Positions 1 to 11,427 are shown, counted from the stretch's first letter. The stretch is 64,000 bases of DNA from Liolophura sinensis (GCF_032854445.1 NC_088307.1:5840017-5904016), one strand, 5' to 3'. The notes: a model not told the origin generated them from the sequence alone. Made by a program: numbers and translations.

Positions 1-564
1 TGATTTAGATGCATTCTTTATATTTGTCTGATAATTCTAACTGCACGTTCTGAGGGATATGAAGGGGAGCAAGATGTGAAACATATGCGTTACCCCGTAC
101 GATGTTGCAATATGACAGGTATGGGAATATAAGAGAATAATATAAAACAATCATTGTTTTTTTTTATTCAGACAAGATTTAATATCTTTGATGACGCCAA
201 GCTTTCCAGCTATTTTCTTAGACAATTCATTTAGTAAGCTAAACTGTGAGATTTCCAGTGTAGCTTACTATTACAATAAACACATTGAAAGCTATAGTTG
301 TCAACTTTGTCAACATTAACGCCATTAATCTTATAAATGTTAGGTCTTAATAATTGATTTATACATAGTTTCTAAACTTTTACAATCTAATTTGTATTTT
401 AGAACATAAAATATTGCTGTTTTTGTAGCGGGTGTAGTTATAATACTTGTTGGCATTCTAAGAGCGATCATTAGAAACGACAACACCCAAATGCTGATGT
501 GAAGCCAGGATATTTACTGGGGTAGATCTAAAGTCAGCAGAATATTAGAAGATTTCAGCTTCTA
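1..564. other. AT-rich stretch, nothing recognised
   Basis: No open frame of note, no clear repeat and no RNA gene was recognised. It lies left of a decayed LINE fragment and may be intergenic or intronic. Confidence 0.4.
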
Positions 565-925
565 AGTAGAGCTTTTTTCTTATCAGGGTTGAAATCGACA
601 AGCAACCTCTTCGACCATTCTTCAGTAAGACGTAAATCATTTTCAAGATTTATCTGAGTGTAACAGTATCGGCTACCATCATATGTGTTGCATAACTGAT
701 TGAATATCACGTAAAGACATTCATGTTATTGATAACACCACTAGCCAGGTCATTAATATACAGTAAAAATAACAGGGGCCGATGACTGAAGCCTGTGGCA
801 CACCACCATGTAACTCACGCAACTCGGATTGTCGGACAGAAAGTGTTCAAACCAATCAAACAGATTATCACTTATTCCAAAGGACCGTAACTTTGACAAT
901 AAGCTACAGAGAGTTTTTTTTATTT
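565..925 (-). mobile_element. LINE reverse-transcriptase fragment
   Basis: Read on the minus strand this stretch gives a non-LTR reverse transcriptase core in more than one frame. Visible pieces are a palm lead-in KLRSFGISDNLFDWFEHFLS, the block GVPQASVIGP (canonical GVPQGSVLGP), then YINDLA, and a thumb-side piece like LENDLRLTEEWSKR. At least one frameshift lies just after the GVPQ block. The YADD-like box is not cleanly preserved. No endonuclease is seen nearby, so this is a 5'-truncated, dead jockey/CR1-like copy. The family level is inferred from motif style only. Confidence 0.65.
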
Positions 926-1204
926 AACAATCGTCTTGTCAGTATCCATGGGAACGACATATATGTACATAATGTATAAAAAAAACCGTACAAATAAATA
1001 AATAAGTCTCAAAACTGGACGCTCTTTTAATTATAGATAATAGCATGACGGGTGTTATTAAATTTGAGCTTTGCAACAACTGTAGGTGGATTCTTAAAAA
1101 CTGCAAAACTAGACGCTCAAATCCACGCGCCGCTCAAACACATAGGACATCTCCACTTGGGATTTCTTTACTCTCTATATTACAATTCCTCACAAAACTT
1201 CAGT
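926..1204. other. short gap without recognised content
   Basis: No gene or repeat was recognised between the LINE fragment and the Penelope-like fragment. Confidence 0.35.
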
Positions 1205-1390
1205 TGATATATATCCATCACTAATTGTATCGGTGTTTAATAAAACTGGTCACCGCTACATTAACGTCAAAGACAACAAGCCTTTTTCAGTTTCACTCCA
1301 TACAAGGGTTGCCATTCACAGGATATTTCATTATTCATCGAGTTACTTGAATTTCTCATTAAAAACATCTATGTGCGAAATATATATTTT
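1205..1390 (+). mobile_element. Penelope-like RT fragment
   Basis: The translation contains VFNKTGHRYINVKDNKPFSV followed by a stretch that aligns with HSWDVTLFIELLEFLINNIY of the better copy at 38.9-39.8 kb. It is the middle of the same reverse transcriptase, truncated at both ends and frameshifted. It directly precedes an expanded array of dispersed repeat B. Confidence 0.6.
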
Positions 1391-1434
1391 CTTGAGCATA
1401 CTTTCAAGCTTTGATATCAGGAGGACGGTGAGTA

Positions 1435-1665
1435 CGTGTGACCATTTGTCAGCTATCACAAGGTCATTACTGTTCTGGTTTTACACTGTATGCTGTACGT
1501 CTATCACACTGTCGTCGCTACTCTGGTTTTACTCTCTATGCTGTACGTCTATCACACTGTCGCCGCAGCTCTGGTTTTACTCTGTATGCTGTACATCTAT
1601 CACACTGTAGTCGCTGCTCTGGTTTTACTCTATATGCTGTGCGTCTTTAATTACATTGCTTTGAG
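1435..1665 (+). repeat. Tandem array made from one end of dispersed repeat B
   Basis: About four to five units of roughly 48-52 bp, each containing CACTGTCGTCGCTGCTCTGG-like sequence, then TTTTACTCTATGCTGTACGTCTATCA. The same motif occurs once per copy in the dispersed repeat called B here, so the array is an amplified end of one B copy. Apparent open frames across it only reflect the repeat. Confidence 0.7.
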
Positions 1666-1734
1666 TAATTCTGGACCAGTGATGTTTAATAAATTGCAGT
1701 TAACATCACTACATACTTTTTTACCTTGCTCGTG

Positions 1735-1905
1735 AAATGTGTACTCATGGAGTATACTAGTGTAATGCATACTCGTGAAGTCTAGTGGTGTAACGTGTAC
1801 ACGTAAAGTATACTTTTGGTTTTCCCTGTGGAGAAAATTCGCTTGAAGAATGCTAGTGTAATGTGTACTCGTGGAGTATACCTTTGTTTTCCCATCGTGT
1901 GTGTG
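1735..1905. repeat. Degenerate minisatellite (GTGTACTCGTGGAGTATACTAGTGTAAT type)
   Basis: Imperfect units of about 28-30 bp built on GTACTCGTGGAGTATACTAG. The same unit resumes at 2240-2500, so the SINE between them appears to have inserted into the array. Confidence 0.55.
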
Positions 1906-2235
1906 AGTGAGTGCTTGAGGTTTAAGGTCGTTCTTACCAATTTTTCAGCCAAATGACGACGAAGGAATACTTAGAGTGCATGTAATGTGCCTCCTTGTTG
2001 CAGGACAGATTTCCACCGCTCTTTTATCTAGTGCTGCTTCACTGAGACGACTTACCGAGCCAAAATACTGATAGGGGTCAACCAGTCGTTTCACTATCCT
2101 CTTAATGCTGAACTCCAAGCGAGGAAGTAAAAATTTCCTTTTTTAAGGTCTTAGGTGTGACCCGACCCTGGATTGACCCTAGATCTGCCCTCGCCCGAAG
2201 CCGACACTCTATCAAGTGTGCTATCTGGACAGGCA
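1905..2235 (-). mobile_element. SINE family 2 copy
   Basis: Read on the minus strand it runs from a tRNA-like head with a GGGTCAATCC-type B box, through GGAAGT...CGCTTGG-type and TCAGTATTTTGGCTCGG-type blocks, to the tail CATTTGGCTGAAAAATTGG with a TGAGTGAGTG-type simple end. The same structure is at 19.8, 22.1, 27.6 and 45.7 kb. It sits inside the flanking minisatellite. Confidence 0.6.
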
Positions 2236-2239
2236 AAAA

Positions 2240-2500
2240 AATCGCGTGAAGAATGCTAGTGTAATGCGTACTCGGGAGGTATACTACTGTAATGCGTACA
2301 CGGGAGGTATACTAGTGTAATAGTGCGCGGGAGGTATACTTTTGTAATGCGTACGCGGGAGATATAATGGTGTAATGCATACATGGGAGGTATAATGGTG
2401 TAATGCGTACGCGGGAGGTATACTGGTGTAATGCATATGCGGAAAGTATACTAGTGTAAAGTGTAAACGTGGAGTATACTAGTGTGTTGTGACCAATCAG
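2240..2500. repeat. Minisatellite, ~29-bp unit
   Basis: About eight units of the form TGTAATGCGTACACGGGAGGTATACTAG with small changes, tandem and in one orientation. Confidence 0.75.
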
Positions 2501-3082
2501 CGTCGCCGGGAAAGTCATGTATGTATGGGGAAAACGGCCATCATCTGGCCAACGAGACGCTCTCCTGCATGTTCGCGTGACCTTGAATATATCATGTGAC
2601 ATTGTTTTGCTGCTGGATTCTTAAAACCGAGCAACACACGTGCAGGTAGCTAATAATCCTGATCAGCAGACATCCATACTGCTCACAGCGCATGTGACAC
2701 TTTCTACGCTCGCTTTACATGTAAGCTGTTTGGCGGGACACCAGGATGTGAAATTTCTGTTTTCAATATTGTCCTGTGTGTACTTGGCTTTAGCAACAAG
2801 TTTACAAATTTCAAAATAATTCAACATTTTTTGTAGACAAAACACAAATTTTAGTTCTAAAACAATTTTTCCAGCGAAACGAAAGACAAGAGGTGTTTGA
2901 TGGCCATTGGACAACATGAGGACAAAAAATTGTCCTCATTGCTAACAGAATGTACGTCAACCCATCTGCAGAAAAAATATATTGCACATATGGTTTCTGT
3001 TTCAAAGTGGATGGATGTGTGTTGGATTGTTAAAAAGGAGATTAATATAAAGACGGTCATAAATGTATATGCAAGACTTCAG
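2501..3082. other. No recognised gene or repeat
   Basis: Short overlapping open frames on both strands look like chance in AT-rich DNA. Nothing was recognised. Confidence 0.35.
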
Positions 3083-3215
3083 CACAGAGCCTAAAACCAA
3101 AGCAGCGACGACAGTGTCATAATTTGCAAATGGCCACTGGTGTAACTGGTGAAACACGGCCTCTTTTTCGGTTTACCTCAGTTAACAGTTTCATTCTAAC
3201 TTCATGTTACTTACT
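3083..3215 (-). repeat. Dispersed repeat B copy
   Basis: It carries the minus-strand form of the B core: AAAACCAAAGCAGCGACGAC, then CAAATGGCCACTGGTGTAAC, then GTGAAACACGGCC and TTTACCTCAGTTA. Full B copies are about 210 bp. The class is unknown. Confidence 0.6.
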
Positions 3216-3637
3216 TAGATATCAGCAATTTAGACGTCTCTCTTTCACCAATATGGCTTTCATTGATCCTTGAATGTAAATACTGAAAATCTACCCAATA
3301 CTAGACATGGGTAACTGTCAGTATTTATGTTATTATTAAGGTAAATGACCATTGAGCATTATTAGGTAAACGAATACATTGTAGTGATGTTAACAGCGTT
3401 CACTAAACGTAAATGGTGTAGAATTACTCGTAGCGCAGTGTTGTCATGAATAAACATTGCAAAAGAATTTGTCCTACATTTTCTTTGAAGTGTATTTGCA
3501 TATCCTTGCGCACGATGACAATAAAACTATGTATGACTTTAAGTACTCTGGGTGTAAAGGAATTGAGGGATACTTTTACTTTAGCTATTAAATTAGGCAC
3601 AGTAAGCTAATTTGTGTCAGTCTGACATCGATCTTTT

Positions 3638-6600
3638 TTATGTCCAGTCCAAAATTGAGCCATCCTGAGGAGTTGATTGGTCTAAAACGTGACATATCCG
3701 ATCCCTGTTCACTCGGACCCAATCCTCAAACTGCCGCAGACCAGAGTTAATTTCCTTGGTAGAGTTGACGTTGTATCTTTGGTCCACTCTGCAGAAGAAG
3801 TCAAACATAACGGCGAAGTCTCGGCACCATGGTAAGCCCAGGTACTGGTACTCGTTGATAGTGATCTGAAACGAAGTGAAACAGCGTTAAAATTATGGCA
3901 GTGCCAAACTTTAAGGAGAGTTCTAGATAACAAGATTAAAAAACGTTACTTAAAAACTTTATATATTAAGAAGGACAAAGGTAAAAGGTTCGAATTTTTG
4001 ACACAAGATAGAGCTGATCAAAATTTTTGAATGGTGACTGATATTATGCGGTCACAACTGATATCGAGGCATACACTATGCAAAGTTCAAAAAGATTTTT
4101 CAGTATTTTGGACTCTATATAGGCTAGGGGGCGTTTAAGTTGCTACTATTTATGCATTTGTATGAATAGTCAGAGCACAACTCCGATTAAGTAAAAACTG
4201 ACAAGAGCTCGTACTTTACCGGTTACGTATGACCATTTCCTGCATGGCAGAATTTACGACAAGAGGGATGGTTTCAATTTTCACATTGTAAATTATCGTT
4301 ACTTGGACAGCAATGTAGCGAATGGTTCTGCATATGGTGTGCACAAATTTTGCCTTGTAGCAGTTGTTAGATCCGATGTGTTTTGTGACGATTTCAATCA
4401 ACATGACATTTTATTACTGCCCAAACTAGTGTGTCAAGGTTATTCCATAAAATGTCTTCACTCCAAATTTCTTAAGTTTTCCAATGGGTTACTTTCTCTT
4501 GAAAGTAAATATGGACGGAGCGTTCAGAATCTCTGGCGCCTTGCTTCGTGATTGTGTCTAAATCTACTTAGGTTGAATAGGCTGGCCACGTTAGATACAC
4601 GAACAGTTGCAATGGAAGCGCAACTGAAATACACATTTTGTTATCCACAACTTATATTCTAGCGTGGAACTCGATTTGAATACTGATTTCACTCAGTTTC
4701 CAACATAATCGAAAACTGTTGACTGCTTCTCTTTGTATCATTCCATCCTATTTTCGTACTTTATAAACTTCTTTAGTTCTTTGATGGTTTGTGTTATATG
4801 TCGTTTTTGGCAATTGGCCTTGCAATTATAGACCTGGAATGTCGTTATTGGTTGACGGCTGGTATACTAATGTCTCTTTAGACGTATAGAATCGCACTGT
4901 CGTCGCTACTCTGGCTGTACTCTCGTAAGTACGTCTTTAATTATATTGAGAGGGCTTCAAATGTCGTTTTCTTCTGATATGCAAGTGATTTGTACGTAGA
5001 AGCTGTGTCTGAAAGGAAATATTTTTGTATTTTTTAAATATTTTTAAACTTCTATACTAGAGGTCTCCATTAAGTCAAGTGTTCCTTGGTTTTAAACAAA
5101 CAACAGGATGCCATCCATGGTAATGTCATACAAAAGAGTGAAATGAAAATCTCTCTTTTTTACACCTGTGTTTTGCATATAACCGTTTATAAAACAGTTT
5201 ATACACCTTCGCTTCTCATACAGATTTGTTGTGTTATGCCATATGTGTTGCAAAAATTCCTCTGAATATTTGTTCGAGGTCCGCAGATTGGTTTAATTCG
5301 GTCATGAGGTTAGTGCGTGTACAGTCACGATTGCAGATCTCTGCAGAAATTTTGGTCAATCGGGATTTAGCTTTTACTCTGCTGCACTGTCAAAGAAAAT
5401 GGCAGTTCATGTTACAGGTATGTGATGGGCCGAATACAGTAACTGTTGTGGTTTTATTTTCTTTTGATCAACCATGGAGTAAAAATCGTGTTCACAGAGT
5501 TGTTAGAGAGTTTTACAGAGGAAACAATACTTTGTATCTAACAGGCGCGATCGGGAATGAGGAGCTAAGGCTGTAGTAACTATTAAGGAATGCTGTTGAC
5601 GTCAAAATTGTTTCCTTAATACAAAACTATCAATCTGTTTTGATTTCCAGGACATTTCCTGTTGCAAAAAATTGAACTGTTAGAATAAAACTCTAACTGA
5701 GGTAAACTGCATGACAAGAGGCTGTATTTCACCGGTTACATGTGACCCATTTGAAACAATCACAGTTGCTTCTCTGGTTTTACTCTCTAGCTTGTAGTCT
5801 TTTACATTGCTTGGATTTTCATCAACACTCACGATACGGACAAATACTGTTTTGCTACAAGTACTGTAATGCAACAAATGAGAATTTCAGTGGTTTTCCC
5901 TGGTATAATTTTAAAGAGCATTAAAGGCGACGTAATAAATTACCTGCTTGTCCTTAAACTTTCTCGGTGCTAGTTGTCGAGTCAAAATGTCTGCGATCTC
6001 CTTGATGGTCAGTTTATCCCCGGCAAGACTCAGTGTCTTGTTTAGATATTGAGTCTTGTTGTTGAAAACATGGCGGACAACTTCTCCTACGTCATCCACA
6101 CTGATGATATCCCACACGTGCGTTCCCATGGGAACAGCTGTAATAAAAACCTAGCTGTGGTGAGGTTTGGAAAGATCTTATGAAACATGCAGTGGAAATG
6201 ACATTTGCGAGAAAAACATTGTCATATATTTGAAGCGATATGAGCCATGGATCAGACCAGCAAAGGCAGCAAGGAGGACTGTTATCTTGTTTACAGACGT
6301 ACAGAATCGCTAAATTGATAAACTAGGGCACATTCTCGTTCATGTCTATGGTACAACATTACAGACTTAGACAAAAGCCAAATGTTCAGCCCTGGTCGAA
6401 TTTGTATGTGTATTTTTGTCTGATTTTGACTTAAACTATGTTTTGGCCCATCTAAAGTGTTTGTTGTTGCAGAGATTCGCATAAAATGCACGAAACATGC
6501 TAAAATGTGTGGCTGACGAGCGTTATGATGCTTTAACCTGGGATGAAGACAGACGTTCAAGGAACCTAACACTGCGTTAACTGTTACACGAGCGTTGTTG

Positions 6601-7223
6601 CTCGGTATTTGTCACAAAGGCGATTTTGTGTGGCTGACGTAATTACATGGATAAGCTGAAAGCGATGGCAGCTGCTGCTCTGTGAACGACGTGTCGAATT
6701 ATATTACTATACCTATTTCGTAGTCGGACGGCCCGGTCTTGTATGGCTTGAAGACATCCAGGAAATGTTCATAGTAACACGGTATAATTAGCCCGGTAAC
6801 AGGGAGACAGATTTCACGCATGTACTCTTCCACCATTGCTTTAGCCACCATATTGCGCGCCACGATGCCGAGCGCGCGCTCTGTGTTCAGCTGCGTGCTC
6901 ACTACCACGTGACTCACTTTGTGGAGGGCGCATGCGTCGGCGATGTTCTTGCCTTCCCGGATTTCCTTCTCCGTCGCGTCTGGCCGGCTTACCTCCGTCC
7001 TTGTAAGAACAAAACAGCCATACGACCCACAGACAGCTTGTTGAACGGCGTCTTTGTCGCCTAAATCACATCGTGTGATTTCCACTCTTCCTATTGCCAA
7101 GGCGTTTCTGTTGTTGTTACTGAGCACTGCTCGCACAGAGAATTTTCCATCATTGACCAATCTGTGAACTACGGACTGGCCCTGTCGCCCGTCAGCCCCG
7201 AATACAGTAATCAACATGGACAT
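3638..7223 (-). CDS. NMRAL1: NmrA-like family protein, NMRAL1 type; three coding exons
   Basis: Exons by splice sites on the minus strand: 7223-6713 (begins ATGTCCATG, ends ATAG|GTATAG), 6137-5944 (TTACAG|CTGTTCCC to AAGCAG|GTAATT) and 3865-3638 (TTTCAG|ATCACT to a TAA stop). Lengths 511+194+228 give 310 aa in phase, close to the roughly 300 aa of animal NMRAL1. The N-terminus has the Rossmann dinucleotide-binding motif FGADGRQG. Further in lie the NmrA-like segments SHVVVSTQLNTE and GLIIPCYYEHFLD, the exon junction EIA|VPMGTHVWD, SVDDVGEVV, and a C-terminal region with DFAVMFDFF. The family binds NADP(H) and acts as a cytosolic redox sensor related to atypical short-chain dehydrogenases. A TTG lies in frame just upstream, but the ATG at 7223 follows an acceptor-like TTTCAG at about 7235, implying a 5' UTR exon further right. 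The introns hold retroelement debris. The gene looks intact. Confidence 0.9.
4140..4945 (+). mobile_element. Penelope-like 3' end nested inside a repeat B copy (in NMRAL1 intron 2)
   Basis: Repeat B starts near 4140 and breaks off after TACGTATGACCATTTCC (about 4236). A 5'-truncated Penelope-like element follows, with the RT C-terminus YDKRDGFNFHIVNYRYLDSN and KLVCQGYSIKCLHSKFLKFS, and then its non-coding tail to about 4880. B then resumes with CACTGTCGTCGCTACTCTGG to about 4945. The layout fits insertion of a 5'-truncated retroelement into an older B copy. It is antisense to the host gene. Confidence 0.65.
5200..5640 (+). other. Unrecognised open stretch in NMRAL1 intron 2
   Basis: A 116-codon open frame at 5226-5576 has coding-like composition (e.g. 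SADWFNSVMRLVRVQSRLQI) but matches no family I recognise. There is no clear splice or promoter support. It may be a captured fragment of an unknown mobile element or a chance frame. Confidence 0.2.
5680..5805 (+). repeat. Dispersed repeat B copy (partial)
   Basis: Contains GTTAGAATAAAACTCTAACTG, AGGCTGTATTTCACCGGTTA and TCTCTGGTTTTACTCTCTAG in the usual order. The start of the element is missing. Confidence 0.6.
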
Positions 7224-7399
7224 CCTCAAGAAGCCCTGAAATCACACACAAGATGTTGAACTCATTTATGGTAAACTCATAAATAAATTTAATTAAATAG
7301 ATGAAATGCGGATTTTTGCCAATTTCAAAAGTTTTACATTTATTTATTTACTATTGGTTTTTTGTGTTGTGTATTCAGGAATAGTTCACTTATACACTT

Positions 7400-7515
7400 A
7401 TTTCACTCGCATAGCCCGAGGGAAACCCACAACTAGTCGCAGGTTGTTGGCAGACCTTCCCACGTACGACAGGAGAGGAAGTCTGCATGAGCTGGACTTT
7501 GAACTCACAGTGACC
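7400..7515 (-). mobile_element. SINE family 1 fragment
   Basis: Plus-strand reading GCCCGAGGGAAACCCACAAC, then GCAGGTTGTTGGCAGACCTT, then GAGGAAGTCTGCATGAGCTG is the reverse complement of the central domain of SINE family 1. The tRNA head and 3' tail are missing. Confidence 0.7.
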
Positions 7516-7789
7516 GCCTTGCAAAAATATTGTATTCAAGTGGCACTGAAACTATCATATTTGAAGAGCAGATACATTCTGGTTACTTATTCAGAAAAAC
7601 AGATTCTGACCTAACATTTTTAATTGTCATTTTTGATGGTAAAATCTTATCCGCCACGGATGACACAAGCGCTAGTAAGCCTGCCAGTGTGTTTTTAGCG
7701 GCTGTAGTGTTGATAGATGTTGGATTAGATGGCAATGTTGGATAGATGAACAGTGACAACCAAAGCGCAACTGAGATACATATCTTCAT

Positions 7790-8009
7790 TGCCGACAACT
7801 TATAAACCGGCATGTTACACGTTTTGGATACTGATTTCATTCATTCGTCTTTAGCATTCTCTGCGTCTTTCCAAAACTGCTGACTGCTTCTCTTTTCCTG
7901 GATGTCATAATTTTTTACTTTCTTGGTTTTTTGTTTATGTTGAACGGTTTTTTTTTGGAATTGGCTTTGTGATTATTGAACTGCGTGAAACGTACCTTTT
8001 CGTTGAAGG

Positions 8010-8010
<1 letters not shown>
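7790..8010 (+). mobile_element. Penelope-like tail fragment
   Basis: It carries the family's non-coding 3' segment: CCAAAACTGCTGACTGCTTC, then TTTACTTTCTTGG, and AATTGGCTTTGTGATTATTG. The RT part is absent. It ends where a TA/CA microsatellite begins. Confidence 0.55.
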
Positions 8011-8071
<61 letters not shown>

Positions 8072-8090
8072 TCACACACACACACACACA
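8011..8090. repeat. (TA)n(CA)n microsatellite
   Basis: Uninterrupted TA repeats to about 8068, followed by CA repeats. Peptide runs of IYIYIY in this region are translation artefacts. Confidence 0.97.
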
Positions 8091-8445
8091 ATGGTGTCGT
8101 CGATATCCAAGTACATAACGGATTCTTGGCTAGCTTCGTGTAATCAATGACATCAGCGGGAGTGGGGGTGGTGAGGATTGCATTAGGCCTATTCGTCTTC
8201 GCGTTGGTCTTGTACATCGGCAGGCGACCCACCAAAGATATGGGTAAATAACTGTTGTGGGTAAATAACTGCTGCCAGTAAAGGCAGAGTCAGTGTTATT
8301 GGGGAGAGATAAAGGCATACAGTGTTAACCACTGCATGGAACATGATACCTTAAGTATAATGGTGCATTTTCACTCTGCCCAGTTAACCTTTTCCTGCAG
8401 ATAGTTATTAACTTGAAAGCGGTATTACTATGCAATACCCCATTA

Positions 8446-8717
8446 GGGGCCTCCGTGGCTCAGTTGGTTAGCGCGCTAGCGCAGCGTAATGACCCAGGAG
8501 TCTCTCACCAATGCGGTCCCTGTGAGTTCAAATCCAGCTCATGCTGGCTTCCTCTTCGGCCGTATGTGAGAAGGTCTGTCAGCAACCTGCGGATGGTCGT
8601 GGGTTTCCCCCGGGCTCTGCCCGGTTTCCGCCCACCATAATGCTGGCCGCCGTCGTATAAATGAAATATTCTTGAGTACGGCGTAAAACACCAATCAAAA
8701 AAAAAAAAAAAAAAAAT
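8446..8717 (+). mobile_element. SINE family 1, complete copy with target-site duplication
   Basis: It starts with a tRNA-like head (A box TGGCTCAGTTGG, B box GTTCAAATCCA), continues through the conserved central domain (GGTCTGTCAGCAACCTGCGG, GGGTTTCCCCCGGGCTCTGC) and the tail TTGAGTACGGCGTAAAACAC, and ends in a pure A run. The 10 bp TACCCCATTA flank it exactly (8436-8445 and 8719-8728), so this is a recent retroposition. The central domain resembles the deeply conserved Nin-DC type of animal SINEs; that name is from memory and was not aligned. Confidence 0.92.
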
Positions 8718-8728
8718 TACCCCATTAA

Positions 8729-10390
8729 GTATAGCACCAAAAGCATAAGATAACACATATCCCGTCATCTCAGGTTCGATCCTCTCATACAACTTACATG
8801 CCAATGTGCATGTAAACGTATACACCTTTTTGCAAGATCGTTGCCGGTTTTGGGCAGGAATGAAAGAACGAAGCGTTACATAACTTGGACCCGAAATCTC
8901 GTTCTTCAGGTCTTCCAAATGTATATACATATGTAATACACTGGCAAATTTAGCTTGAAATGGTTAAAGTATGCTGAAACATCTCACTGAGCACAGGCAT
9001 GTTTATTCAAAGAAGACAAATCCCCTCCCGTGAGTTAATCGCCCTAATCAACACGAAAGCACGACTGTGGTGTACGTGTATAGGGTGTTTACAATTCGAT
9101 TTTGATTTTCATCTTTCAGTGAAAGGAAAGATAAGAAAATGGAGAATCAAAATGTGAAATAAAAAAATGGCCCAATTTCACTTGAGGGTTTTAGTATCCT
9201 TACAAGCTGAAATATATGGGCCCAACACAGGTATAGAGGTACTTCGCCTCATTTGGGAATACACAAAAAGCAAAGGCAACTGGAAAAGGTAAAGCGGTAC
9301 TGTACAAGACAATATGAAACAAACGTTGGAAAATGTTCATATACGTTATATGCTGCGATAACAGTGTATATTTCTCGTGTTTGATAAAGCTGGATCAATA
9401 ATCTAGATGGTTCGATGTGCATAGATTGTCACATATTCCTGATCTTGAGTGAATGAGCATGGCTTAACACCATATCGACAGTATTTCAGCCATATCGTGG
9501 TGAACCAATTCTTTAAGTGAATTAGTCTGTTGCATTCAAGGTGATAGCCCTCATTCCATATCAGGTGTAAAGTTTGTTGTACGTCTTCAGGTACACGAAA
9601 CCTTATATGTACATAAATTTCCGGCATGGTCAGGTACATACACTGCTCCATGTACGAACGCTAACATTACACCGCACGACCCGGCAAACAGCAGACCACT
9701 GGGGGGCGCCAGAACATAAATAAAGACTTATCGGCGACCGGCTTAGGTTTGTGTTTGCGATTTGTATGTATGTACAGATCGCACGAAGAACCCTTCAAGA
9801 TGGATTAGGTACACTTTATTAACGTGACTGTGTTGCTGTGAGGGTAGATGACTAACAAAACCTGTAATTGTAAGTCGTTTCATAAAACGCTCATAGGTTA
9901 TCCTTTCTTACTGATCTAATTGATCAGTTATTACATAATAGTGACAAATATCAGATATTAATTAGCACTTACAGTCTGTCCAGTATTATTAGTCCACGTA
10001 AAATCACCAGGAATTGATTTTGGTGATGAAATACTGACCACCTGCTATGTAAAGGGATAATCAGAAGATTGTCCGTTTGTACGGGTTTATTTGCTCAGCC
10101 AATTTACACTCATCGGTGATAGACGCCGGCATGTATCGTCTCGAAGAATTGCAACTAGAGTTCTATACTCTGACTTCATCTTCTTTGTATCATGAACGGT
10201 TATACTCCCGGATGTGTACATCTTACAAGACTATATGTAGTTTCTGCTCTAGATGTGTGTACCACAATTTTTGTCCACTATCTTTGCTGTAAAAAATACA
10301 GACGTCCAACTTTGTTGCTTATTTAATTATCATATTAGCGTTTTTACCGTAGTAAAGAATATTCCCGTCATATAATGGCGATCAGACCTA
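8729..10390. other. Long stretch with little recognised
   Basis: No gene was recognised. The only repeat-like piece is 9440-9525, which has GCATGGCTTAACACCATATC then TATTTCAGCCATATCGTGG. This is the tail of a third SINE-like family seen again at 18885-18970. Small open frames here look like chance. Confidence 0.4.
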
Positions 10391-10400
10391 TGCAGTGGTG

Positions 10401-10423
10401 GACGAGCCACCTCATATCATCAA
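10401..10423 (+). repeat. 23-bp direct repeat, left copy
   Basis: GACGAGCCACCTCATATCAT plus CAA, exactly repeated at 11440-11462. The two copies bracket the Crypton-type recombinase fragment and the palindrome. Confidence 0.85.
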
Positions 10424-10470
10424 TTATTATACACCTAAGTGTCCAGCGCCTACTGTATTATGCAGTAAAT

Positions 10471-10507
10471 ACAACTGTCCAATATTTTTAATACATTGGA
10501 CAGTTGT
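10471..10507. repeat. 13-bp inverted repeat hairpin
   Basis: ACAACTGTCCAAT and its exact reverse complement ATTGGACAGTTGT are separated by 11 bases, just ahead of the recombinase fragment. Its role is unknown. Confidence 0.8.
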
Positions 10508-11110
10508 AACTGTGACGTCACAGGCACGGACTACTTTTCGTTTGTCAACAAGCAGACGACACAAGCACGGCTGCCGATCAATCAGATTCTGACACTTTTG
10601 ATCTCACCGACGCTGAAATTTGTATGTCCAGAAAAATCTGTGTCTCCGGACAGTCCGTTCTACCTCACACCAATTCCCGAATGTCGCTTCAAACCTGATG
10701 CAGCTGTGTGGTATTACTCCACTCCAATGGGAGAGCATCGTTTGGGAGAGCTAATGAAGAGGGCAGCCGAGGCTGTTGGACTGAAAGGCCGGAAAACTAA
10801 TCACTCGGTCCGAAAAACAACCGTCCAAACCCACATAAAATTATGCAGGTCACCGGACACAAATCCCTTGCTAGCATCCAGGAGTATGATTCTAAATTAG
10901 ATCACGTAGAGCAGAAGCATATGTTGAGTTCAAGTGCACATAAACGAAGTTTTCACGACTCCGATGCCATCAACTTCCGCACAGAATCCCAAGGATAATC
11001 AGCTAACTTTGTCAGCAAACTCTACTTCTCTTTCGTCCTCATCCTGCAAAGATTACACTAGTCTGTTCGGTGGCGCAGTTTTCAATAACTGCACTTTTAA
11101 TTTGCACTGA
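10496..11110 (+). pseudogene. Crypton-type tyrosine recombinase, C-terminal part, frameshifted
   Basis: The first frame gives DSPFYLTPIPE, PMGEHRLGELMKRAAEAVGL and TNHSVRKT. The last supplies the His-x-x-Arg box typical of tyrosine recombinases. After a frameshift near 10840 the sequence continues as MQVTGHKSLASIQEYDSKLD, with the GHK motif and a candidate nucleophilic Tyr. It ends near 11110 with SLFGGAVFNNCTFNLH and a stop. This arrangement matches the Crypton-derived recombinase family found in animals as DNA transposons and as host genes of the KIAA1958/QRICH1 type. The N-terminal half is missing and the frame is broken, so this is a dead fragment. The assignment is from motifs only. Confidence 0.7.
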
Positions 11111-11347
11111 AACGTCGGCATTTCTTTTCTCTACTCTTCTGTTTGTATAATACCGCTTCGGCCAGGTGCGCCTGATCCAGTTTTCTGTCAGCCAATGAAA
11201 GTACTCCATTCAGTATTCCATATTCATCCGCAACCGCCTATCCGCTATTGTTACGCGATATGAAATAATTAGCACGGTTTTACCCAGTTTGTTCAGCGTT
11301 CGAGTTTATTTACTTGCGTTTTTGACAAGTGAGTGTATAATAAATAA

Positions 11348-11427
11348 GTTATTGGATTGTATGGTCCTGCATGGACGAGTCCTGGGCGCCCAGGACTCGT
11401 CCATACAGGACCATACAATCCAATAAC
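11348..11427. repeat. 80-bp zero-loop palindrome
   Basis: Two 40-bp arms meet at 11387/11388 (CCTGGGC|GCCCAGG) with one mismatched pair (11370/11405) and no spacer. It could extrude as a cruciform. It may be a transposon-made foldback, or an artefact of library or assembly folding. Confidence 0.95.

Noticed and set aside
7915-8235. 106-codon protein with IYIYIY run
   Set aside because: It crosses the TA/CA microsatellite; no coding support.
8446-8520. tRNA gene from A- and B-box sequences
   Set aside because: The boxes belong to the head of SINE family 1, followed by the SINE body, tail, A run and target-site duplication; the head does not fold into a full tRNA cloverleaf by eye.
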